This document shows positions 7,917-16,304 of a stretch of DNA of 24,761 nucleotides, in pieces (position 1 is the first letter of the stretch; each line of letters starts with the position of its first letter). The position numbers were made by a program, and so were the translations under genes. Source of the DNA: an uncultured Lachnospiraceae bacterium (GTDB taxonomy: Bacteria; Bacillota; Clostridia; Lachnospirales; Lachnospiraceae); assembly GCA_934292725.1 (NCBI GenBank), contig CAKQXY010000049.1:1-24761 (forward strand), read 5' to 3'. The notes beneath the pieces are model-generated. The model did no database searches. It had not been told where the DNA came from and saw nothing but the letters and a program-made list of their open reading frames with translations.

Positions 7917-9128
7917 TTACAGCGTATTCTTCTTTATCTCACCGCCGATCATTACGAGGCGCACATGATCTGCGTTTGCAAGCAGCATGATATCCTCTGA
8001 CGGATCACCATCTACTACAACAAGATCAGCAAGCTTTCCTGCCTCTAGGCTTCCAAACTTATCATCAGACTTCATCAAATACGCACCGTTAATAGTTCCT
8101 GCTTTGATGGCTTCCATATTGGTATATCCGCAGCGCGTCAGGCTGTAAAATTCTTTTCCGATTTCATGAAACGGTGTATTTGGTGAGTTAGAATAATCTG
8201 TTCCAAGTGCAACTCGAATGCCATATTGATGTGCAAGTGCAAATGAATGCTTTGATGCATCGCCAAGTGCTTTTGCTTTTTTCGTCATATAATCTGGCAA
8301 CCCCTTCATATCAGCAAGGCCAAGTGATACAGAAAGCGTGGTAACAAGCGGAATGTTCTTTTCTGCCATCATCTGTACGCACTCCTCATCTAGTAGAACA
8401 CCATGCTCAATACATTTAACACCGTTTTTAATAGCCTGCTTTGTGCCCTCTGTTCCTGTGCAGTGTGCAGTAACGTATGTATTGTGACGCGCTGCCTCTT
8501 CCACGATTACACGAATTTCCTCTGGTGAAAATTCAATATCATTAAAATCATCGACTGCCGATGATACACCGCCAGTTGCACAAATTTTGATAAACTGTGC
8601 ACCCTCACGAAACTGCTGTCTTGTCTTTCTATAACAATCCTCCGGACCATCCACCAGGCAGCCAATAAGATCACGCTGATTCGATTCCTCTGGTGACAGC
8701 ATCGGATTCATATCGCAGTGGCCTGAGGAAATGCTCATAACTCTTCCGCCAGGCATGATACGCGGTCCCTTGATCAATCCAGCTTCAATCGCACGCTTTA
8801 ATGAAGCACCAAATGCGCTCATGTCACGCACACCTGTCACACCGGCATCCACCAGATCTTTAAGATCACGAACAGTCGTCAAAAGCAGATCATATGGTGT
8901 GTCACCAGTCTTATGAATGCTCTCGCTTCCACAAAGATGGGCGTGTGCATCAATAAAGCCAGGCATAACAGTCTTTCCTTTTAAGTCAAAAATCTGTGCA
9001 TCAGAGTCAGTGCATTCACGCTTTTCTCCGACATACACAATATGGTCATCTTCAATCTCGACCATTCCATTTTCAATTGGTTCATCCGATACTGAATTGA
9101 TAACTCTCGCGTAAATTACTGTTTTCAT
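7917..9128 (-). CDS. Metal-dependent amidohydrolase, prolidase-like / Xaa-Pro (Xaa-Arg/Lys) dipeptidase branch
   Basis: This 403-residue protein of the amidohydrolase superfamily has the binuclear metal set: H62 and H64 in FIDAHAHL, K181 in FIKICATGG (the position of a carboxylated lysine), H222 in TAHCTG, H242 in CIEHGVLL and D311 in ALGTDYSN. The KICATGG and SSGHCDMN motifs are typical of the imidazolonepropionase-like subgroup that includes bacterial Xaa-Pro or Xaa-Arg/Lys peptidases. No signal peptide is visible, so it is cytoplasmic. The start is ATG 9128 with AAGGAG at 6-nt spacing. It is the first gene of the operon, divergent from the PucR-type regulator, and followed by tldD after 16 nt. 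Its neighbours favour a dipeptide or peptide substrate; a cyclic amide substrate remains possible. Confidence 0.9.
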   Translation of the reverse strand: MKTVIYARVINSVSDEPIENGMVEIEDDHIVYVGEKRECTDSDAQIFDLKGKTVMPGFIDAHAHLCGSESIHKTGDTPYDLLLTTVRDLKDLVDAGVTGVRDMSAFGASLKRAIEAGLIKGPRIMPGGRVMSISSGHCDMNPMLSPEESNQRDLIGCLVDGPEDCYRKTRQQFREGAQFIKICATGGVSSAVDDFNDIEFSPEEIRVIVEEAARHNTYVTAHCTGTEGTKQAIKNGVKCIEHGVLLDEECVQMMAEKNIPLVTTLSVSLGLADMKGLPDYMTKKAKALGDASKHSFALAHQYGIRVALGTDYSNSPNTPFHEIGKEFYSLTRCGYTNMEAIKAGTINGAYLMKSDDKFGSLEAGKLADLVVVDGDPSEDIMLLANADHVRLVMIGGEIKKNTL

Positions 9129-9149
9129 GTCATTCTCCTTCCTAATCTA

Positions 9150-9178
9150 TTGAAATTTTCGCAGAAATCACTTACACT
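9150..9178 (+). promoter_or_regulatory. Candidate promoter of the PucR-type regulator gene
   Basis: TTGAAA (9150-9155), a 17-bp spacer and TACACT (9173-9178) form a moderate sigma-A promoter. The start would fall near 9185, leaving a very short leader with the ribosome binding site at 9187-9193. The intergenic gap to the divergent amidohydrolase is only 73 bp, so both promoters must lie within it. The minus-strand promoter is weak to the eye (TAGATT as a possible -10 at about 9142-9147, no good -35), which would fit dependence on an activator. Confidence 0.5.
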
Positions 9179-9189
9179 TGTCTGACAAG
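9177..9189. promoter_or_regulatory. Hyphenated palindrome CTTGTC-T-GACAAG, possible regulator operator
   Basis: A perfect 6-1-6 inverted repeat spans the predicted +1 of the regulator gene and runs into its ribosome binding site. The position suits autoregulation. No protein has been shown to bind here. Confidence 0.4.
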
Positions 9190-9193
9190 GAGG
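9187..9193 (+). promoter_or_regulatory. Ribosome binding site that fixes the regulator start at ATG 9202
   Basis: AAGGAGG lies 8 nt before ATG 9202. An in-frame TTG at 9178 is upstream of and overlaps the promoter/leader, so it cannot be the start used with this site. Confidence 0.85.
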
Positions 9194-9201
9194 TTTACTT
9201 T

Positions 9202-10440
9202 ATGACTACTGCAAAAGATTTATTATCGCTGCCTTCTCTCTCCCACATGAAGCTGATTGGCGGAGCTGCGGGACTGTCTAGGACTGTCACTTGGCCTTAC
9301 GTGATTTTATGTCCTCCAATCGGTGAATGGGTAAGCGGCGGTGAATTTTTAATTTATTATGGTGCCAACGCTGTTGTTGAAAAGGTGGAGCTTGCTCAGC
9401 TGATTCGCGATGCGGCACAAAACGATGCCGCTGGCATTTTATTTCTTGTCGGCCACCATTACATTCTTGAAGAAAATCTTGATGATGAGATCCGACAGCT
9501 TGCTGATGAGCTTAAGCTTCCAGTCTTCTCTCATACAAGTCTTGCCTATGTAAACTCCATCACAAAAGACATCATAAATCTGATTCAAGATCGCGAAAAG
9601 GACGTAGCAATCGCTAATACCTTCTGGTACTCACTCTTTTTCCAGAATACAAATGTAGATGATATCGCAACACTCAATCAGGCATTATTTCTGGGATATC
9701 TGCCAAGCTATAACTACTGTGTGTACATATTTGAGATGATGAATGCATCTGCTTATTTTCAAAAGCTTGAAGCGATGCACGGACCTTCCTTTACAGAGAC
9801 ACCATCTGAATTTTTCCGTATGCTTGCGACAAAGCTTAGCTATATCACGCAAAAAGAAACTGGAAGCACATGGCATGTTGCAAGAAACAGCGCTAACGTA
9901 TTTGTACTTCCCATAAATACCAACTCACAGGAGCAATCAGCTGATCATTTCTTTGAATCACTGACGATACGTATGGAACAACAATATCCCGGCACAAAAT
10001 TTTGTGTTGGAAAAGGCAATGTACGTTCACGTCTTTTTGGCATTCGCGAATCATATATTCAGGCAAAACGAAGCTTGCTTTCATGGAAACTTCTTGGTGA
10101 CAATCGTCACTTAATCTCTTACAGTGATCTAGGCTTTTATCAGCTTCTTTTTGAAATTCCTACGGCCTCCGTTATGCGCGAATATACTGCTCGTTTTCTT
10201 GATCCGATCCGCGAATATGACAAAGCTCACGATGCCCATCTTTATGAAACACTGTGCATGTGGCTCGACTGCCGCTGCAATAAGGTACAGACTGCAAATG
10301 CACTGTTTCTTCACCGAAATACACTTTTGATGCGCTTAGAAAAGCTTGAAAAGCTGCTTGGTGTATCACTCGATGATGCTGACATCACCTTCCAGCTGCA
10401 GGCCGCAGTCAAGATCGACAAATTCCTGTCGGAGACGTGA
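9202..10440 (+). CDS. PucR-family transcriptional regulator
   Basis: This 412-residue protein has an N-terminal PucR-type sensory domain (about residues 3-130; starts AKDLLSLPSL, with GGEFLIYYG and AAGILFLVG) and a variable middle domain (about 140-340). The C-terminal helix-turn-helix of the PucR/CdaR type is about residues 345-412 (CNKVQTANALFLHRNTLLMR then LEKLEKLLGVSLDD). PucR-family proteins usually activate adjacent catabolic operons, such as purine, GABA or amino-acid use, in response to a substrate. It is transcribed divergently from the amidohydrolase-tldDE operon and convergently with the peptide importer operon, from which it is separated by 42 bp. Control of one or both operons is an inference from position. 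The inducer is unknown; a peptide or amino acid would fit. Confidence 0.9.
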   Translation: MTTAKDLLSLPSLSHMKLIGGAAGLSRTVTWPYVILCPPIGEWVSGGEFLIYYGANAVVEKVELAQLIRDAAQNDAAGILFLVGHHYILEENLDDEIRQLADELKLPVFSHTSLAYVNSITKDIINLIQDREKDVAIANTFWYSLFFQNTNVDDIATLNQALFLGYLPSYNYCVYIFEMMNASAYFQKLEAMHGPSFTETPSEFFRMLATKLSYITQKETGSTWHVARNSANVFVLPINTNSQEQSADHFFESLTIRMEQQYPGTKFCVGKGNVRSRLFGIRESYIQAKRSLLSWKLLGDNRHLISYSDLGFYQLLFEIPTASVMREYTARFLDPIREYDKAHDAHLYETLCMWLDCRCNKVQTANALFLHRNTLLMRLEKLEKLLGVSLDDADITFQLQAAVKIDKFLSET

Positions 10441-10482
10441 TGTATGTATGCTTAAGCAGCCCTGAGGTGGATGGCGTCCCCT

Positions 10483-11454
10483 TTACATCTCCTCCGCACG
10501 ATGACACGCCGTAAAATGTCCCGGCTCGATCTCGCGAAGCTGCGGTTTTCTCTCCTTGCAAAGCTGTGTCGCATATGGACAGCGATTGCAGAAATTGCAG
10601 CCCTGCGGCAGATTGACCGGGCTTGGCACATCACCCTGAAGAAGTATTCTTTTTCGCTCACGCTCAATTGTCGGATCGGCAATCGGAATAGCAGAAAGAA
10701 GTGCCTTTGTATACGGATGACGATTTTTAATATAAATATCTTCACTGTCTGCAATCTCAACAAGTGATCCCAAATACATTACGGCAATGCGGTTTGATAT
10801 CTGGCGCACCATTGACAGATCGTGTGTGATAAACAAATAAGATAATCCCATCTGCTGCTGAAGACGCTTAAGTAAATTTACGACCTGTGCCTGAATAGAA
10901 ACATCCAGTGCAGAAATCGGCTCATCACATACGATCAGCTTTGGTTCAAGTGAGAGCGCTCTGGCAATTCCGATACGTTGACGCTGTCCGCCTGAGAATT
11001 CGTGCGGAAACCTGTTTGCATGATCCTTATTTAAGCCGACCATTTTAAGAAGCTCCAACACGCGCTCCTCTAATTCTGGTCCTTTATACATCTTGTGGAT
11101 CTTCATGCCCTCTGCAACAATATCACTTACTACACTAAGAGGATCAAGACAAGCATACGGGTCCTGAAAGATCATCTGCACATTTTTGGTGTACTCTTTC
11201 TTTTCCTTTTTGTTGTAGCGCCAGATATCTTGTCCCTCAAACATTACCTGTCCTTCATCTGGGCGATATAATCGCATAATTGTTTTTCCAAGCGTACTTT
11301 TTCCACATCCTGACTCACCAACAAGTCCTACTGTCTCGCCCTTATAAATAGTTAGATCTACACCATTTACAGCCTTTAAAATACCCTTTGGCACCTTGAA
11401 GGTTGTTTTTACATTTTTCAATTCGAGGATTGGTTCTTTTGTCGTTCCCATCAT
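10483..11454 (-). CDS. oppF: Oligopeptide/dipeptide ABC transporter ATPase, OppF/DppF type
   Basis: This 323-residue protein has all ABC ATPase motifs: Walker A GESGCGKST (46-54), Q-loop FQDP, signature SGGQR (154-158), Walker B LIVCDEP (173-179) and the switch histidine in ITHD (H211). The C-terminal oligopeptide-transporter domain carries a Cys cluster (C286, C289, C292, C299, plus C317) of the type reported to hold an iron-sulfur cluster in DppD-type ATPases. Two ATGs adjoin at 11454 and 11451. The second has better spacing to the AAGGAGG site, so the protein may be one residue shorter. It overlaps the OppD gene by 4 bp and is the last gene of the importer operon. It powers import with OppD; opp and dpp systems cannot be told apart by sequence alone. 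Confidence 0.93.
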   Translation of the reverse strand: MMGTTKEPILELKNVKTTFKVPKGILKAVNGVDLTIYKGETVGLVGESGCGKSTLGKTIMRLYRPDEGQVMFEGQDIWRYNKKEKKEYTKNVQMIFQDPYACLDPLSVVSDIVAEGMKIHKMYKGPELEERVLELLKMVGLNKDHANRFPHEFSGGQRQRIGIARALSLEPKLIVCDEPISALDVSIQAQVVNLLKRLQQQMGLSYLFITHDLSMVRQISNRIAVMYLGSLVEIADSEDIYIKNRHPYTKALLSAIPIADPTIERERKRILLQGDVPSPVNLPQGCNFCNRCPYATQLCKERKPQLREIEPGHFTACHRAEEM

Positions 11455-12497
11455 TCCTCCTCCTTTATGTTCTGTGCTTCAACAGGACTCTTTGGTGCAC
11501 CATTTTTCTTGATGCACGCTGGATGATTGAGCCAGCAGGATGCATAATGGTCTGGTTCTGAAAAATCAATACACGGCGGCTGACTTGTGCGGCATATGTT
11601 CATTGCATATTTGCATCTGGCAGCAAACGCACATCCGACAGGCGGTGCCAACAAATCCGGCGGTGTTCCCGGAATTGAATAGAGGTCTTCGCTTACTCTT
11701 TTATCAAGACGCGGCACACTGCTTAAAAGTCCCCATGTGTACGGATGCTTTGGATGATGAAAGATAGTATCGCAGTCGCCATGCTCTACGATTTGACCAG
11801 CATACATAACGTAGATTCGGTCTGCCATATTTGCAACAACGCCCATATCATGTGTGATTAAAACAATTGACGTATCAATCTTATCCTTCAAATCATTCAT
11901 TAGTTCAATGATCTGTGCCTGAATCGTCACATCAAGCGCTGTAGTTGGCTCGTCAGCAAATAATACCTTTGGATTACAGATGAGTGCCATTGCAATCATG
12001 ATACGCTGGCGCATACCGCCTGAAAGCTGATGCGGATAGCGCTTCATATTTTCCTCTGGTGACGGAAGTGAAATCATCTTTAAGATCTCGACTGCCTTTT
12101 TTCTTGCTTCTTCTCTGGAAACCTTGTAGTGCTGCATGTATGGCTCCATGATCTGCTCCCCAACTGTCATTGTCGGATTTAAAAATGTAAATGGATCCTG
12201 AAAAATTATTGAGAGCTGATTGCCCTGCAGCTTTCTCATCTGTTTAGGTGTCAATTCAAGCAGATTTTCTTTGTTAAAAAGAACCTCTCCGCCCTTAATA
12301 CTGCCGTTTTTCTTTGGATTTAATCCGATAACTGTCTGAATTGTAACTGTTTTTCCACAGCCAGACTCACCTACGATTGCAATCGTTTCTTTTTTATTTA
12401 AATGCCAGGAAACGCCGCGCACTGCCTGAACGCTTCCCTGAAAGGTCTGAAAGGATACTTTTAAATCCTTTACCTCTAAGATTTTTTCCTTTTCCAT
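11451..12497 (-). CDS. oppD: Oligopeptide/dipeptide ABC transporter ATPase, OppD/DppD type
   Basis: With start ATG 12497 the protein has 348 residues: Walker A GESGCGKT (43-50), signature LSGGMRQR (158-165), Walker B VLFADEP (178-184) and H216 of the switch. The C-terminal domain has C289, C295, C302 and C321, the candidate iron-sulfur ligands. The start was chosen because GAGAGGA (12501-12507) lies just upstream. An in-frame ATG at 12524 would add nine residues unlike the family N-terminus and has no ribosome binding site. It couples ATP hydrolysis to peptide import with OppF and the two permeases. It lies 80 nt downstream of the OppC-type permease; no terminator is visible in that gap. Confidence 0.92.
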   Translation of the reverse strand: MEKEKILEVKDLKVSFQTFQGSVQAVRGVSWHLNKKETIAIVGESGCGKTVTIQTVIGLNPKKNGSIKGGEVLFNKENLLELTPKQMRKLQGNQLSIIFQDPFTFLNPTMTVGEQIMEPYMQHYKVSREEARKKAVEILKMISLPSPEENMKRYPHQLSGGMRQRIMIAMALICNPKVLFADEPTTALDVTIQAQIIELMNDLKDKIDTSIVLITHDMGVVANMADRIYVMYAGQIVEHGDCDTIFHHPKHPYTWGLLSSVPRLDKRVSEDLYSIPGTPPDLLAPPVGCAFAARCKYAMNICRTSQPPCIDFSEPDHYASCWLNHPACIKKNGAPKSPVEAQNIKEEE

Positions 12498-12577
12498 GAT
12501 TCCTCTCATTCTGCCGAAATACAAAAATACTGCGGCTCTGCTCGTTTCACTTTTTCTATGACGAATGCATTATCTAT

Positions 12578-13534
12578 TTACGCACGAAGCTTTGGATCAA
12601 GTGCATCTCTAAGTCCGTCTCCAATCAGGTTAAAGCAAAGCATTGTGATGCTAACGCACAGACACGGAATGATAAATTGGTATGGATAATAACGGAAGGT
12701 CTCACCTGCCGCCTTGATTAACTGACCCCAGCTTGGCTGCGGCGGTGTCACGCCAAGTCCGATATAGCTTAAAAATGCTTCGTAGAAAATGACGCTTGGA
12801 AGCGACATTGTAATGCTGACTACGCGAATGCCGAGTGTGTTTGGAATCAAACGTCTTGCAATGATCCATCCAGACGATGCACCAAGCGTCTCTGATGCTA
12901 CTACAAACTCACGAGTCTTTAGCTGTAAAACAAGACCTCTTGTGCTTCTTGCGGCACCCATCCAGCCGGTGATACTCATTGCAATTACAAGCGTTGCAAT
13001 ATTTCCGCTTCCCATTACAACCATCAAAAGAATCATGTAGATTAAGCTTGGAATGCCCATTAACACATCAATTGTACGCATAATTACTGTATCTGCCCAG
13101 CCGCCAAGATAACCTGAGATGCCGCCTACTGCCATTCCAATAATCTCTGGAATAAGCGTAGCTAAAATCGCAATAATAAGGGATACTCTTCCTCCTGCCC
13201 ACACGCGTGTCCAAAGATCACGTCCAAGATTGTCTGTTCCAAACCAGTGAATGGCATTTGGACCTTGATTTGAACAGCTGTAATCATTAGAATAATAATC
13301 AAATTTTGTCATCATCGGTCCAAACAGGACAAAAAATATCATGATGGCAATAACAACCAAGCTGATTACCGCCGGCTTATTCTTCTTAAAATTTCTCCAT
13401 ACATCCTTGAAATAGGTTGTCTTTTTCCTTGCAATCTGATCCTGATCAAGTGCTCCTTCTGGAAGTGGAGAAAACGCATCATCTGCAAATGTTACTTCTG
13501 CAGCTTGCACTTTTTTTGTTGTATCAGTATTCAT
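12578..13534 (-). CDS. oppC: Oligopeptide/dipeptide ABC transporter permease, OppC/DppC type
   Basis: This 318-residue permease has a long cytoplasmic N-terminus (about residues 1-53), then the first membrane segment (54-73). The conserved HWFGTDNLGRDLWTRV motif (96-111) is characteristic of OppC/DppC proteins. The EAA coupling motif is at about 209-232 (EFVVASETLGAS...RRLIPN). Six membrane segments are expected for the family. AAAGGAG precedes the start at 5-nt spacing. It follows the OppB-type permease after 10 nt and forms the channel with it. Confidence 0.94.
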   Translation of the reverse strand: MNTDTTKKVQAAEVTFADDAFSPLPEGALDQDQIARKKTTYFKDVWRNFKKNKPAVISLVVIAIMIFFVLFGPMMTKFDYYSNDYSCSNQGPNAIHWFGTDNLGRDLWTRVWAGGRVSLIIAILATLIPEIIGMAVGGISGYLGGWADTVIMRTIDVLMGIPSLIYMILLMVVMGSGNIATLVIAMSITGWMGAARSTRGLVLQLKTREFVVASETLGASSGWIIARRLIPNTLGIRVVSITMSLPSVIFYEAFLSYIGLGVTPPQPSWGQLIKAAGETFRYYPYQFIIPCLCVSITMLCFNLIGDGLRDALDPKLRA

Positions 13535-13544
13535 CTTTTCTCCT

Positions 13545-14459
13545 TTACTTTACGCGGATTCGCGGATCGATTAATCCATACAGTACATCAACTATTAAAT
13601 TCATTGTAACTAGAAATGCACCATAAAATACTGTAAGACCCATGATCAGCGGGTAATCCAGATTAGTGACTGAATCTACAAAATACCGGCCCAGTCCGGG
13701 AATTAAAAACATGCTCTCTACGACAAATGAGCCCATCAAAACACCTGCGATCTGCACACCTAGATTTGGAATGATAGGAACAAGTGAGTTTTTAAACTGA
13801 TGCTTTAATACAACTCTAATTGGAGAAAGACCTTTCGCTCTTGCCGTCTTTACATAATCCTGCGTTGTTATGGCTAACATACTAGCTCTCATATTTCTTG
13901 TATTTCCTGCAACTGTTCCAAGACCAAGAACAAGCGCAGGAAGGATAATCTGATTTGGTTTTCCCCATCCTGTTACCGGAAGGATGCCAAGCTTTACACC
14001 AAAAATCATACGAAGAATCGGACCTAACACCATACTTGGAAGGGCAATTCCTAAAACCGCCACTACCATCAATAGATAATCCGGCCATTTTCCTCGAAAC
14101 TGAGCACATAAAATACCAAAGAAAAGACCAACTGCCTCTGCAAAAAGTAATGAAATCAAACCAAGCTTTGCAGACACTGGGAAGGCTTCCTTAATGATAT
14201 CCACTACTGTTTTTCCTGTCTTTTTGATGGAATAGCCAAGATCTCCATGCAGCAAGTTGTTCATATAAGTCAGGTATTGCTGCGGTACTGGCTTATCAAG
14301 ACCATAAAACGCTCTTTGCTTATCCTGCACGGCCACCGGGATCTTATCGTTTAAGAATGGATCACCCGGAATCAGCTTCATTAAAAAGAATGTTGCCGTT
14401 GCCAGCACAAAGACTGTCGCGATTGCAATCAATACTTTTTTTCCTATATATTTGAGCAT
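13545..14459 (-). CDS. oppB: Oligopeptide/dipeptide ABC transporter permease, OppB/DppB type
   Basis: This 304-residue permease has a first membrane segment at about residues 9-30. Next come the OppB hallmark MKLIPGDPF (27-35) and an N-terminal soluble part with YGLDKPVPQQY. The EAA motif (DYVKTARAKGLSPIRVVLKH, 201-220) contacts the ATPases. AGGAGG lies 4 nt before the start and directly follows the T-run of the upstream hairpin. The gene lies 79 nt downstream of the binding-protein gene. It forms the membrane channel with the OppC-type subunit. Confidence 0.94.
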   Translation of the reverse strand: MLKYIGKKVLIAIATVFVLATATFFLMKLIPGDPFLNDKIPVAVQDKQRAFYGLDKPVPQQYLTYMNNLLHGDLGYSIKKTGKTVVDIIKEAFPVSAKLGLISLLFAEAVGLFFGILCAQFRGKWPDYLLMVVAVLGIALPSMVLGPILRMIFGVKLGILPVTGWGKPNQIILPALVLGLGTVAGNTRNMRASMLAITTQDYVKTARAKGLSPIRVVLKHQFKNSLVPIIPNLGVQIAGVLMGSFVVESMFLIPGLGRYFVDSVTNLDYPLIMGLTVFYGAFLVTMNLIVDVLYGLIDPRIRVK

Positions 14460-14469
14460 ATTTCCTCCT

Positions 14470-14514
14470 AAAAAAATAGACGCCTCTCTTTGGAGTTTCC
14501 GCAGATCGGCGTCT
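14470..14514 (-). terminator. Hairpin with T-run between binding protein and permease genes (likely partial terminator)
   Basis: On the minus strand AGACGCC pairs with GGCGTCT across a 23-nt loop, followed by A and seven T, running straight into the AGGAGG of the first permease. Such leaky terminators or stabilising hairpins after a binding-protein gene commonly raise its expression over that of the membrane subunits. A complete stop would leave the permeases without a visible promoter, so partial read-through is the likely state. Confidence 0.7.
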
Positions 14515-14538
14515 TTTATTTTATAGCTGTCTCTTTAA

Positions 14539-16158
14539 TTACTCAGCAAAGTCCAGATAAGTGAAATCAGTCTCAACGGTATTGTAGAAACCTGTGTAGC
14601 CGCTCTTATACTGGAAACCGCCGTCTGTCCATCCAAGGATCAGATTCAGTGTGTTGTCGCAGAAGAATTTTTCAACCTCGAAGTAGTTTGCCTTTCTCTC
14701 CTCAATAGTCGGGGACGCAATTGCCTCATCATACAGCTTATCATATTCCTCATTTGAATAGCCTCTAAGTGCAGACTGCATTGCACTTGTGTAGCCGCTT
14801 AAAAATCCTGTCAATGCATCCGGAATCTCAAGACCGTTTCCGCCATACCAGAAATCGTAGTCACCGCTCATTGCATTTGATACCATCACCTGAATTGTCT
14901 GAGAGTTGATAGTTGTCTCAATGCCAAGATTTTTCTTTAACATATCCTGAACAGCTGCCAGTACATCAATGCTTCCCTGTGACTCATAGCAAAGAAGCTC
15001 GAATGTTGGAATCTCATCAGCTGTCTTTCCAAGCTCATCAAGTGCTGCATTTAAGTACTCCTGTGCCTTCTCTGCATCTGCGCTTGCCGGCCATCCCTCG
15101 TATTCAAACTCCTCGTCGAAAGTACCAGTTACACCTGCCTCAGACGGTGCTGTCAGACGATTTGCCGGCTCATCACTTGTCATAACAGATGCACAAAGGG
15201 CAGTACGGTCGATTGCATAGCTGACTGCCTTTCTAAAGTTTGCATTGCCAAGGAATAATCCTGTTTCCTCTGTCTTTCCTGCATGGTTGATGTTCAGGCA
15301 GCGATAAGAGGTGGTGTACTTGCTGCTCTCAAAGCCTGCATCTGTCAGTGTCTGCTGCTGCATAGCACTTCCAGTCGGAACAAAATCAAGCTCATCTGCA
15401 AGCATCATATCTACGCCAGTATCACCTGTTACGTTAAATTTAAAATCCATCTCGTCCATGTTGATACTGTCTGCATCCCAGTAGTTCTCATTCTTTACAA
15501 GTGTCATGGTAGAATCAGATACCCAGTCTGACACGATGAACGGTCCATTTGTCAAAAGCTTATCTGCTGAAGAACCATACTCTGTTCCAAGTGAATCAAC
15601 GAAGGACTCTTCAAGCGGTGCAAATAAGCTCGTGGATGTAAATGTGCTCTCATACTGCGGATTCTTGAAGGTATACTCGATTGTCAGATCATCTACTGCC
15701 TTTATACCAACCTCATCCCACTCACACTCTCCTGCATAATATTCCTCGCCATTCTCCAGAATATAACCGCTTTCTGCATTATAGTGACCTGCCTCTGGAT
15801 CCATCAGACGCTTTGCTGCATACACAAAATCCTCGGATGTAATCGGTGTCTCTCCATCACTGTATGTTAAGCCTTCCTTCAGCTTAAATGTCCAGGTCTT
15901 TCCATCCTCGCTTGTCTCCCAGCTCTCTGCTGCTCCTCCAATGTACTCACCCTGCTTACTGCGAATCAGGGTATCGCTGATTAAGGTATCAATATATGTT
16001 GCTGGATCTACATTTAATTCTGCGTAATCCATAGTAACCGGATCATATGGTGCTCCAATTCTTACACTCTTTACATCTGCCTCATCTGCCAGTACGGCTG
16101 CCGGAAATGATGCTGCTGCCAGCACTGCTGCCAATCCCATTGCTGCATATTTTCTCAT
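14539..16158 (-). CDS. Extracellular solute-binding protein, family 5 (OppA/DppA type)
   Basis: This 539-residue protein has a signal peptide (MRKYAAMGLA, then an Ala-rich core) ending at a signal-peptidase-I-like site, VLA|DEA (after residue 24). The mature part begins VRIGAPYDPVTMDY and contains the family-5 signature around FKLKEGLTYSDGETPITSED (91-110) and FRKAVSYAIDR. It would capture peptides outside the cell and hand them to the permeases. The start is ATG 16158 with GGAGGA at 7-nt spacing; the in-frame ATG 16173 overlaps that site. There is no cysteine in the signal region, so the usual lipobox of Gram-positive binding proteins is missing. It is the first gene of the operon, with promoter and inverted repeat upstream. 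The ligand class (peptide) is inferred from the family and the OppD/OppF-type ATPases. Confidence 0.93.
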   Translation of the reverse strand: MRKYAAMGLAAVLAAASFPAAVLADEADVKSVRIGAPYDPVTMDYAELNVDPATYIDTLISDTLIRSKQGEYIGGAAESWETSEDGKTWTFKLKEGLTYSDGETPITSEDFVYAAKRLMDPEAGHYNAESGYILENGEEYYAGECEWDEVGIKAVDDLTIEYTFKNPQYESTFTSTSLFAPLEESFVDSLGTEYGSSADKLLTNGPFIVSDWVSDSTMTLVKNENYWDADSINMDEMDFKFNVTGDTGVDMMLADELDFVPTGSAMQQQTLTDAGFESSKYTTSYRCLNINHAGKTEETGLFLGNANFRKAVSYAIDRTALCASVMTSDEPANRLTAPSEAGVTGTFDEEFEYEGWPASADAEKAQEYLNAALDELGKTADEIPTFELLCYESQGSIDVLAAVQDMLKKNLGIETTINSQTIQVMVSNAMSGDYDFWYGGNGLEIPDALTGFLSGYTSAMQSALRGYSNEEYDKLYDEAIASPTIEERKANYFEVEKFFCDNTLNLILGWTDGGFQYKSGYTGFYNTVETDFTYLDFAE

Positions 16159-16165
16159 ATCTGAT

Positions 16166-16171
16166 TCCTCC
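16166..16171 (-). promoter_or_regulatory. Ribosome binding site fixing the binding-protein start
   Basis: GGAGGA on the minus strand lies 7 nt before ATG 16158. The alternative ATG 16173 begins within or next to this site and has no site of its own. Confidence 0.85.
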
Positions 16172-16193
16172 ATTTCACCATTGTGCTATTTTG

Positions 16194-16209
16194 CTTTAAT
16201 TCATTAAAG
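16194..16209. repeat. Short inverted repeat CTTTAAT-TC-ATTAAAG in the importer leader
   Basis: Seven-base arms separated by two bases, about 35 bp upstream of the binding-protein start. It is A/T-rich and could be a chance palindrome, an operator or a weak RNA hairpin; nothing distinguishes these. Confidence 0.35.
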
Positions 16210-16304
16210 TATTTTGACTATAGAAATAGATCGGCAGGGAAATGTTCCTCATTGAACTTTGCTTTCCTTTGAATGCCTCTCTTTCCTCTGTCAATCTTGA
16301 ATGT

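Noticed and set aside
2938..9128. RiPP biosynthetic cluster suggested by TldD/TldE
   Set aside because: No precursor peptide, cyclodehydratase, lanthionine synthetase, radical SAM enzyme or dedicated exporter is visible; TldD/E sits with catabolic peptidases instead.
9178..9201. TTG start that would lengthen the PucR-type regulator by 8 residues
   Set aside because: The strong AAGGAGG at 9187-9193 is correctly spaced only for ATG 9202, and TTG 9178 lies in the predicted -10/leader.
10441..10482. Bidirectional terminator between the convergent regulator and oppF genes
   Set aside because: The 42 bases contain no stable stem followed by a T-run on either strand.
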